Source: Globobulimina sp. (taxonomy: Eukaryota > Foraminifera > Rotaliida). Taken from it: 6,024 bases of DNA. Each line of letters opens with the position of its first letter. The stretch's first letter is position 1. The notes below the pieces were generated by a model, which had not been told where the DNA came from, did not search any database, and saw only the letters and a list, made by a program, of their open reading frames with translations. Below are positions 1 to 6,024 of the stretch, one piece after another. The translations under genes and the position numbers were made by a program. The DNA lies in NCBI GenBank assembly GCA_003354225.1, contig PIVH01000375.1, positions 1-6,024 of the forward strand. The letters run 5' to 3'.

Positions 1-534
1 GGCGTGTTCTCTTTATCAGACATGATTACAAATTACTCGCTTTGGAAAATTGACAAAAAACGTTTTTCAGTCTTAAAAAACTTCCAGAAATTTCTCTTCA
101 GTGGAAATATTGTTCGAGTATCTTGTCAAAATCACATGGCAAAGCAAGGTATCATTGCAGACTTTCATTACAACGGCAAAAAGAAGAAATTAATGTTGTA
201 TGCAAATACAACTTTAATTGACTTGTATCACGAACTGTGCTCAAAATTTGTATTGGGAGATCCAAATAATATTCGATTGAGAGAAATAAGTATAATGGAC
301 ACGGATATTAATAAACAGAATTTTCCAATCACCAAAGAAATATTACTGTCGTCCGTAGACACTATGCCATCATTTTCAATCACAACGCAAAAAACACAAC
401 AAATACAAGAATACAGTGCATCACCTTCGCCATCTCCATCTCCATTGCCACCTCCATACACACAGAGTGTCAATGCACCAACAATAATATCTCAACCATT
501 TACTAATTTAAATAACCACATCAAAAACACTGAG
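1..534 (+). other. Exon 1: N-terminal extension with possible ubiquitin-like fold and Pro-rich linker
   Basis: This coding segment is open at the left edge and ends in phase 0 at GAG just before a GTATGT donor. ATG 22 has a G at -3 and is the first in-frame ATG. From about 139 to 297 the translation alternates like a beta-grasp fold: a strand with DFHYNG, a Lys-rich turn, a strand with LMLYA, then NTTLIDLYHEL (helix) and IRLREI (strand). This is the pattern of ubiquitin-like domains found inside larger proteins, but the assignment is by eye only. It is followed by a Gln/Thr/Ser-rich stretch and a Ser-Pro repeat that ends in PPPY. I know of no such module at the N-terminus of Dicer. The alternative is a separate small gene ending at TGA 556-558, with Dicer starting at ATG 633. 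I prefer splicing because the donor is good and the phases match, at moderate confidence. Confidence 0.62.
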
Positions 535-3500
535 GTATGTTATTCTGATCTGATCTGATCTGACCTCATATTTTCTGACCTTTTCTGAATATATACATTG
601 TTTGTCGCACGCAGCAGATTACAGAAAATACCATGAAAAATAATCCAAATCAAATGAATATTATGAATGCTGAGTTAAAGATTAAATTGGCATTAAAGCA
701 TAAATTTCGTGGCGGAAATCAAATTCTCCCAATTAAACCTCAAAAGCTTTTCAACTTTATTCGAAACAATAAATCGTTTCTCTGTGATGACAAATCCATT
801 GATGATCCCACATTGCATTCAATTATCAGTAATGTGGTAAAATGGTGGTTTGAGTATGGATTAAAAAGAATGGCGCTTTGCGATGATAGTCAGGAAAATA
901 AAAATAATCTCATTGATACGCCAGATAATGAGATGAAAGGTGTTACGTTAATGTTAAACAAATTGGGTTTAAACACAATAAAAACACGCAATTATCAACA
1001 AAAGTTATTTGAAGCCGCAGTGAAAGGAAATATTATTTGTTTTATGCCAACAGGTTCCGGGAAAACACGCATCGCAATAAAAGTTATTGAATATCGATTG
1101 AAATTGTTATATTTACAGCGATTGAATAATATTAATGAATATAGTAAAAAATATCTAATATTTTTAGTATGTACAACTCATTTAGCAGAACAACAGAAGA
1201 ATGCGATAAAAAAAGCTATTCCTTTTGTCAAAATCCGTACAATTATCGGCCAAAATAATCCAGACATTTGGCATAAATATGACTGGCAAAATGAATTGGA
1301 TTATTATGATGTGTTTGTAATGATGCACGACTGCCTAAAATCAGCACTGTCGCACGGATACATTACAATGAATAGCATCGATACATTAATATTCGATGAA
1401 TGCCATCATGTCATTGGCCACAAATCAAATCAAAGCCATCCATATGCCGTAATTATGGAGAAATACCATCAGTATAAATCACAAATATTTGCGATTAAAA
1501 GTGAGAAACAGCAGTTATTACTACCACGCATTATTGGTTTGACTGCCTCGCCAATAAAAACCAAAGAATTATTAATGTCGAAAATTGTAAAGAAAGCCGC
1601 TGAATTACAGCGAATGATGGATGCGCAATTAATGCGAGTGGACAATGACGAACTACGATATGTTATTTCTGATCCAATGTTAGTTAAGTTTTATTTTATA
1701 GCACTAAATGAAGAAGAATCAATTCAATATTTCAATGTGCCGCCGGTGTTTATTACTAAAATACGTAAATATTCAAATATGATCAATGAGGCTCGACTCA
1801 AGGTTGTGATCAGAGAGATGGGCGTCTATGCCGCTGCAGTTTGGATGAGATTAATTAATGAAAAGTTGAAGAATAAAGATTCAAAATATTTGGTATCAAA
1901 TCCATTTTCTTCTGAAGACTCTGTGAAAATCAAAGAAAAGGTTTGTTTGCAGTTAATTGCAATTCTAAAAATATTATAATTTTGTGTCTATAGAGCCAGG
2001 CATTGGAGTTATTTAAAATTTACATCCAGCAAAATGTAGGTCATTTTGATGCAGATTTACATTGCGGACAATATAGTGATTCAAAGTGGTTATTTGATTC
2101 AGATATTTCCATGAAATTGAGTCTTTTGATTAAATTTATCGCTGACTCACAGTGTGGAATCCAGCCACAAATTATTTCAGATGAAAAAGAAGAAAAAGAA
2201 GGATACGATTCGGAATTAAAGGCTTTGTTTGTTGGAGATGGTGGGAACCAGCAAGGAATTATATTTGTAAAAGAACGCATTGTGGCATATGTATTGCAAT
2301 CAATATTATCAACGCGGTTCGCAGCAATCAAGTTTGGTGTATTAACAGGTCATAGCTGCCGTTTATGGGGATTGACGGACAAAGAACAATGTAAAGTTAT
2401 CAATAGATTTAAGAATGGCGACCTGAACTATTTGATTGCGACGTCCGTGGCCGAGGAAGGCATCGATATTCAGGCTTGTAATTGTGTGATAATGTATGAA
2501 TTGCCAGCCACCATCAAATCTTACATTCAAGCAAGAGGACGGGCGAGGCGACAGACCTCAAAATATGTATTATTTATTAATTCAAATAATGAGGAACAGC
2601 AAATCAGAGTTAATTCATTCGAGCGGCAGGAACTTGAAATGATAAAACAAGCCAATACCAACAATGAGGTGATTAACGAAGGCAATATCGACTATAATCG
2701 ATATGAATATTTAGTGCAAGAAACGCAAGCATTTGCGAGTACGGTGAATGCAATATCAATGTTACAGCGATATTTTGACTATTTAGGAATTCTGAAAACA
2801 GAAATTGAGAAAATATGTTTGATTGAAAATGATCTGCATACATGTATGGTGAATATAGATTCTCTGAAATGGAAATTAAAAGAAACACAGTTTAGTAATA
2901 CCAGCAGTAATAAAAAAGAAGCAGAGAAGCGATGTGCTGTGGATATTATCGCTATGCTCAGAAATAAGGGCTTGTGGGATATCAATTTGGTGCCAATAGA
3001 AATATTACGAAAGAATAAAGAAACTCAACTATTACAGAAACAGAGAGCGTTGTTCCAATCTGTTGATATCAAACAAGTGAATGTCCCGTCTCTTTTAAAC
3101 CAGGATTTCCAATGTCAACTGAATCGAGATTCAGGTGATAAAATTGCGTATTTGTACCACATTGTCATTGAGAATGATCCAAACTCATTTCCAATGGGTA
3201 TTATTTTACCAAAACGAATTCCCGATGAATTTCTCAAATGTATTCATTTTTCGGTATGATATCATATGTATTGCTATATTCATAATGATTAATATTAAAA
3301 GGCACAAATTCGGAAACGAAATGAAGAAAAAATCAGCAACGATGTTCGCGATTATTCAATATTAATCCATCAAACATTACGCAAATTGGAAAACAAAAAA
3401 GAAGAAAAAACAAAACCATTAGATTTGGGTCAGCAGGAAATGGGGAAAAGTTGTTACATGAAAACAACTGTTTCGTTACGTGCAGCAACGGTGAATAATA

Positions 3501-5711
3501 TAATTTGTGTATCTTCGGATAGGTTTAACCAAATCATGGAATATCATAAAATAGCGTTTAAATTATTAGATCGTGGTGGCACAAAGAATAAGAAAAAATT
3601 GATAGAGATTGAATCAAAAGCAGAACATGAGGAAAATGAGAGATTTTACCTAATTTGTCCGCTGAAATTGGTCGACAATGGTAACAGACTTATGATTGAT
3701 TGGAAGTGTATTGAGAACATTGCAGATTTACAGCAACATTATCAACGCAATGAGCCGCACGGTGTAGCATATTGCAATGAAAATAAATCCAATATAGAAC
3801 ATGAATTAATACGGACAAGAAATGAAGATAAAACACACGAAAATTTGTATATTTCATACGGGATTCATGAGCTATTTTCATCACAATCACAAATTCCTAT
3901 TTCTGGGCAAATTATCGCTGATTACGTGTCTGAAGAATCTAGAATGAATGGAATATTACATTCAAACTTAGAGCTCGATAAAGATAAAAAGGACGCAAAC
4001 AACAATGCAGACCCGTTGGATGAAATAGATTTAAGTGCTCAGAATACCAAACTCAATAAATTAAAAACACTGAGCATTGATGACAATTATCAAAAACTAA
4101 TGCTTTCCACAAAACATCCGGGACAAAGCCGACAAACAAATTGCAAAAATAATGATAATGCTCATGATGACAGAGTCGTTGTTGCAAGAAGATATTCTCC
4201 AAAAATCAGGGTTCGGCCTATATACTTTATATGTTCTATTAATATTCTTTTATATTTTTGTTGTGCAGAATATTTTAATTCAATCTCGCAAAAAGTCTAA
4301 AAATAGCAAATCTAAAATGAAATCATCGGTTATGTTCATTCCGTTACAATACATATTTCCAACTGGCGTGTCCACAGCACATTGGTTTCAATTATTAAAT
4401 ATACCATCAATTATATGGAGACTGGAGAATTATTTGAACATATTCGATGCTCAAAAGTTATTGCAATCAATGTGTGACGTGTCAATCGATGCAAGTTTGT
4501 TATTTGAAGCGTTATGCAATGCGCAAGCAGGAAGAGCTAAAACCTATGAAAAGTTAGAATGTTTAGGGGACCGTGTCTTAAAGTTTTTGGTTGTGTTGCA
4601 AGGTGTATTTACAATGGCAGATGCAAACGAGGGCGATTTAACCATTTGGGAGTCGAATATTGTCGCAAATGCTAATTTAGATACTGTGAGTTTAGCAATT
4701 AATCTGCCATCGTATGGTGTATTCAGTTCGTATGCATTTGAATTATGGAATCCTTCCTATTTTAAACCGCGTAATAACAATGCCTCGGAATCATTATATA
4801 AAAATATTAAAATCAGTTTAAAATTGCCAGCGGATATAATTGAAAGTACAATCGGTGCATTGTGGTACACATTGAATGACACTCAATTAAGTGATAAAAA
4901 GGTGACAGTGGCAATTAATAAATGCAGAATGTTATTGCGAGAATACAAGTTATTTGAGAAAGATTTCAAAATCGATGATAAATTCAGGAAATTAATCCGT
5001 GATTGGAATGAGAATGAGAATAAATTTGAGTTCTTTTCGAAAACAGTGTTTCAAACAAACTTGAAACAAATAAGAGATATAATTGACGAGGATTGTGCAT
5101 ATAAATTAAATTTGCAGTATCCGTTGGTGACGGCATCATTGATTGAGTTAATTGATAAATGTTACCGCCATCACCATCATTCAGTATTTGCTGACTACGG
5201 AATCACTTATCAACGCTTAGAATTTTTAGGAGATGCAATTTTAGATATTATAGTCACACAGTTTTTGTACAATGATGCTTCATTTCGATCGGATTTAAGC
5301 ATCGAAGGACAAATAACTGCGTTAAGAGCAAAAATTGTGGGCAACGATGCGTTGGGTTTTAATTTACAAGAATCATTTTTGGACGAATATATATTATGGG
5401 ATGGACAACAACAAACTGATATTGATAAATATAAACAAGACATTGAAACATTAAGAGATGAAATTGAGGACAATATTATTAATAATAATGATTTTTGGTA
5501 TTTGAATGCGATGAAACAATCAAATATTAAATGTCCAAAATGTTTGGGTGATGCATTCGAAGTGTTATTGGCGATAATATTCATAGATTCAAATTATAAT
5601 AATTTATTTCTTGATCATCACAATGTAAATCAAATGAATTTGAAGCCATGTGTTCAATTTATTTGCGGATTTCATGATTACGCAGAAAAACACTGGCAAC
5701 ACTTAAATTAA
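1..5711 (+). CDS. DCL: Dicer-like ribonuclease, five visible exons, 5' end possibly outside the window
   Basis: This gene encodes an RNA-interference endonuclease that cuts double-stranded RNA into small RNAs. The model is join(1-534, 615-1940, 1994-3253, 3302-4210, 4269-5711), 1,823 codons before a TAA stop. Residues are numbered from the codon at 1-3. Domains in order: possible ubiquitin-like segment and Pro-rich linker (1-178), unrecognised segment (179 to about 300), DECH-box helicase (about 305-830; Walker A near 323, DECH at 439, QARGRARR at 799), dimerisation domain DUF283 (about 873-956), platform (about 1000-1200), PAZ (about 1204-1320), RNase IIIa and RNase IIIb. The metal-binding residues are E1440, D1444, D1532, E1535 in IIIa and E1661, D1665, D1771, E1774 in IIIb, with the family's E-x3-D and D-x2-E spacing. 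No frame is broken once the introns are removed, so the gene looks functional. The first ATG is at 22, but the frame is open to the window edge, so the true start may lie upstream. The C-terminal dsRNA-binding domain common in Dicers is absent. Identity is secure from domain order; intron 1 and intron 4 boundaries are the least certain parts. Confidence 0.94.
421..459 (+). repeat. Ser-Pro repeat running into a PPPY motif
   Basis: Four consecutive Ser-Pro codon pairs (421-444), built on an imperfect CCATCT hexamer, are followed by Leu and then Pro-Pro-Pro-Tyr (448-459). Low-complexity proline stretches of this sort are usually flexible linkers. PPxY is the known ligand motif of WW domains, including those of NEDD4-type ubiquitin ligases. 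Whether it is used here is inference. Confidence 0.75.
535..614 (+). other. Intron 1 (phase 0) with tandem CAGCAG acceptor
   Basis: The donor is GTATGT directly after a GAG codon. The acceptor is one of two adjacent AGs in GCAGCAG, giving an intron of 80 bases (535-614) or 83 bases (535-617). Both keep the frame of the next exon and differ by one Gln codon. CTGAC at 575-579 is a plausible branch site, and CTGAT/CTGAC copies lie further upstream. The intron contains an in-frame stop (TGA 556-558), so read-through would truncate the protein. The tract before the acceptor is only moderately pyrimidine-rich, which is why the call is not firmer. Confidence 0.65.
545..564 (+). repeat. Pentanucleotide repeat CTGAT x3 plus CTGAC
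   Basis: Four tandem 5-base units are present: CTGAT at 545, 550 and 555, and CTGAC at 560. They lie inside intron 1, about 10 bases after the donor, and each unit resembles a branch-point consensus. Separate TTCTGAC and TTCTGAA copies follow at 574 and 583. Confidence 0.9.
615..1940 (+). other. Exon 2: unrecognised segment and helicase domain 1 (DECH box)
   Basis: The first part, about 615-980, is a Lys- and Asn-rich segment with aromatic residues (KWWFEYG) that I cannot assign. The helicase starts near 985. The Q-like segment RNYQQ is followed by motif I PTGSGKT at 1047-1067, which binds ATP phosphates. Motif Ia is VCTTHLAEQQ. Motif II is DECH at 1395-1406, the form used by Dicer and RIG-I-like helicases. 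Motif III is TAS at 1542-1550. The end of the exon begins the helical insert (Hel2i) typical of this class. All catalytic residues for ATP hydrolysis are present. ATG 633 could serve as a start if exon 1 belonged to another gene. Confidence 0.93.
1941..1993 (+). other. Intron 2 (phase 0), 53 or 59 bases
   Basis: The donor is GTTTGT after an AAG codon, and TTCTAAAA at 1963-1970 is a plausible branch region. Two in-frame acceptors exist: TATAG ending at 1993, and CCAG ending at 1999. The second would drop two residues (Ser-Gln) from the start of exon 3. The stop TAA at 1977-1979 lies in the frame of exon 2, and TAG 1991-1993 lies in the frame of exon 3, so splicing is needed to join the helicase halves. 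The intron interrupts the Hel2i region, and conserved helicase motifs continue on both sides. Confidence 0.85.
1994..3253 (+). other. Exon 3: helicase domain 2, Dicer dimerisation domain, start of platform
   Basis: Exon 3 encodes the rest of Hel2i and helicase domain 2. It includes the IIFVKERIVAYVL strand, GVLTGH (motif IV region), motif V ATSVAEEGIDIQ at about 2438-2473, and motif VI QARGRARR at 2528-2551, which carries the arginine finger. From about 2750 to 3000 comes the Dicer dimerisation domain (DUF283), a dsRBD-like fold. It is marked by AISMLQRYF at the start, then a segment with KKEAEKRCAVDIIAML and GLWDINLVP. The last part, YLYHIVIEND to PDEFLKCIHFS, matches the beginning of the Dicer platform. 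Exon 3 ends in phase 0 at TCG. Confidence 0.93.
3254..3301 (+). other. Intron 3 (phase 0), 48 bases
   Basis: The donor is GTATGA after a TCG codon. The acceptor is TTAAAAG ending at 3301, which is A-rich with no pyrimidine tract. TGA 3257-3259 and TAA 3296-3298 stop the exon frame within the intron. The 3302 start is the first AG compatible with phase 0. Another phase-compatible CAGCAG sits at 3431-3436 and would remove 44 or 45 more residues, mostly charged and not in a conserved domain; I consider it the less likely choice. Confidence 0.8.
3302..4210 (+). other. Exon 4: rest of platform and PAZ domain with a charged insert
   Basis: The exon begins with a strongly charged, helical stretch (about 3302-3420). 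The platform then continues, with RAATVNNIICVS, an EYHKIAFKLL helix, and FYLICPLKL followed by IDWKCIE near 3644-3720; the last pair is typical of the segment leading into PAZ. PAZ spans about 3790-4140. It begins with NIEHELIRTRN and IHELFSSQSQIP, and ends with NYQKLMLSTKHPG, the counterpart of the usual NQPLL-x-V-x-H segment. Between these lies an acidic, Asn-rich insert at about 3930-4080. PAZ binds the 3' overhang of double-stranded RNA in known Dicers. PAZ is recognised by pattern and position, less strongly than the RNase III domains. Confidence 0.8.
4211..4268 (+). other. Intron 4 (phase 0), 58 bases, weak donor
   Basis: The acceptor TTTTTGTTGTGCAG ending at 4268 is strong and preceded by a T-rich tract; CTATTAAT at 4236-4243 is a possible branch site. 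The donor is less clear. GTTCGG at 4211 is the phase-matched GT closest to the intron-like AT-rich tract, but GTCGTT (4175), GTTGTT (4178) and GTTGCA (4181) also keep the frame. The choice changes the exon 4 end by up to 12 residues. An intron, rather than a frameshift, is favoured because coding changes frame here between PAZ and the connector while all conserved segments remain intact. Confidence 0.72.
4269..5711 (+). other. Exon 5: basic linker, connector helix, RNase IIIa and IIIb, stop
   Basis: After a basic stretch (RKKSKNSKSK, near 4287-4316) comes the segment that in Dicers links PAZ to the nuclease: IFPTGVSTAH, then LNIPSIIWRLENYL, the counterpart of the conserved LPSI-x-HR helix. 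RNase IIIa has YEKLECLGD with E at 4557 and D at 4569, and ADIIESTIGAL with D at 4833 and E at 4842. RNase IIIb has YQRLEFLGDAILD with E at 5220 and D at 5232, and CPKCLGDAFEVLLAI with D at 5550 and E at 5559. Both sites are complete, so both strands of the substrate should be cut. The protein ends at TAA 5709-5711, about 50 residues after the last catalytic Glu, with no C-terminal dsRNA-binding domain. Confidence 0.95.
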
Positions 5712-5810
5712 TTGTTTTCTTTTGCTTTTGGTGCGTAAACTTTTAAACTTCTCTGCATCTTGGACCATACCCGTCGAGTGTTGAGAAACAACACGTAAAT
5801 AATTTAAACC
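5712..5810. other. Short intergenic spacer
   Basis: These 99 bases must hold the 3' end of the Dicer transcript and the promoter and leader of the next gene, if that gene starts at 5811. The first 20 bases are T-rich. I see no AATAAA in the spacer and no clear TATA box. A short perfect hairpin lies at 5778-5794. Confidence 0.7.
5778..5794. repeat. Perfect inverted repeat, 6-bp stem and 5-base loop
   Basis: GTGTTG at 5778-5783 pairs fully with CAACAC at 5789-5794 around the loop AGAAA. It lies 67 bases after the Dicer stop and 17 bases before the next ATG, so it could sit in either untranslated region. A stem this short can occur by chance. Confidence 0.55.
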
Positions 5811-6024
5811 ATGGATAATAAAGAAAGTATTGAACAATTAAACAATGTCAGTTCTGTTTGTTATTGTGGAAAGCCACTAAAACCATTCCCTACTAAATAT
5901 ACATTATGCATTTGCTGTTTTAAACAATATGCAAAAGATGAAACACAATTTTATTTATGTGGTCCATGGCAATGTGAATACACTAAGATATCAAGTAGTG
6001 CCTTTATAGTTTGCTCAAAATGTG
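5811..6024 (+). CDS. Cysteine-rich, probably zinc-binding protein, N-terminal part
   Basis: This reading frame is open from ATG 5811 to the right edge (71 codons and one base). The start is well supported: ACCATGG is an optimal eukaryotic start context, with A at -3 and G at +4, and an in-frame TAA lies at 5805-5807. Nine of 71 residues are Cys, spaced as pairs: C17-x-C19, C33-x-C35-C36, C50-x4-C55 and C68-x2-C71. Paired cysteines at these distances suggest structural zinc sites, perhaps a cross-braced or zinc-ribbon fold. I do not recognise the family and no enzyme motif is visible in the part present. It follows the Dicer gene in the same orientation, but nothing in the sequence shows a functional link. 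An intron may lie beyond the edge. Confidence 0.72.
   Translation, partial: MDNKESIEQLNNVSSVCYCGKPLKPFPTKYTLCICCFKQYAKDETQFYLCGPWQCEYTKISSSAFIVCSKC

Noticed and set aside
228-473. Minus-strand open frame of 81 codons opposite exon 1
   Set aside because: It is the mirror of the Ser-Pro repeat, giving Gly/Asp-rich low complexity, and has no recognisable domain.
3135-3365. Plus-strand open frame of 76 codons overlapping the end of exon 3
   Set aside because: It is out of frame with the conserved platform sequence and spans intron 3, with no domain of its own.
535-4268. Frameshifts making this a Dicer pseudogene
   Set aside because: Every break coincides with a GT...AG segment of intron-like composition and matched phase, and all catalytic motifs are intact.
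4211-4300. Possible membrane segment (Ile/Leu/Phe/Cys-rich) in the frame continuing from exon 4
   Set aside because: It is the translation of the AT-rich intron 4 and has a stop soon after. A membrane helix between PAZ and RNase III would make no sense.
5210-5584. Minus-strand open frame of 124 codons opposite RNase IIIb
   Set aside because: It lies fully antisense to the most conserved part of Dicer, and its Ser/Ile/Leu-rich product looks like a shadow of AT-rich coding sequence.
5625-5711. A GTAAAT donor at 5625 leading to a hidden C-terminal exon
   Set aside because: The codons after it continue plausibly as the last RNase III helix, and no acceptor or dsRNA-binding domain follows before the next gene.
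5817-5822. AATAAA as the Dicer polyadenylation signal
   Set aside because: It falls in codons 3-4 of the downstream gene (AAT AAA). It is not excluded for an overlapping transcript, but coding use explains it.
1-6024. Bacterial operon, CRISPR array, tRNA, rRNA or insertion sequence
   Set aside because: There are no regularly spaced repeats, no tRNA-like folding pattern seen, no transposase motifs, and the main gene is spliced.

Overview
This window comes from an AT-rich eukaryotic nuclear genome and is almost filled by one spliced gene on the + strand that encodes a Dicer-like ribonuclease. A eukaryote is indicated by the protein family and by four breaks in the reading frame. Each break starts with GT, ends with AG and resolves cleanly as a short spliceosomal intron of about 48 to 83 bases. 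The standard genetic code fits throughout. Gene spacing is tight (99 bases to the next gene), so this looks like a compact genome, probably of a protist or another small eukaryote. The sequence alone does not let me name the lineage. Several Dicer segments, in the helicase and in the stretch leading into PAZ, look more like plant or protist Dicer-like proteins than vertebrate Dicer, but that is an impression without an alignment.

Layout: positions 1-534 are the first visible exon, open at the left edge. It encodes a possible ubiquitin-like segment and a Ser-Pro/Pro-rich linker ending in PPPY. Intron 1 (535-614) carries a pentanucleotide repeat. Positions 615-1940 encode an unrecognised segment and the front half of a DECH-box helicase. 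Positions 1994-3253 encode the rear half of the helicase, the Dicer dimerisation domain (DUF283) and the start of the platform. Positions 3302-4210 encode the rest of the platform and a PAZ domain with an acidic, Asn-rich insert. Positions 4269-5711 encode a basic stretch, the connector helix and two RNase III domains, both with complete catalytic residues, then a stop with no C-terminal dsRNA-binding domain. The inferred protein is about 1,816-1,823 residues as seen here. Positions 5712-5810 are a short intergenic spacer with a perfect small hairpin. Positions 5811-6024 are the start of a cysteine-rich, probably zinc-binding protein that runs off the right edge.

The Dicer parts fit together in the usual way. 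The helicase would engage or move along double-stranded RNA, platform and PAZ would hold its end, and the two RNase III domains would cut the two strands to release small RNAs. The organism therefore probably has RNA interference. The points most worth attention are the N-terminal extension, which I do not know from Dicers, the missing C-terminal dsRNA-binding domain, tandem splice acceptors that would give small in-frame protein variants, and the fact that all four introns are phase 0.
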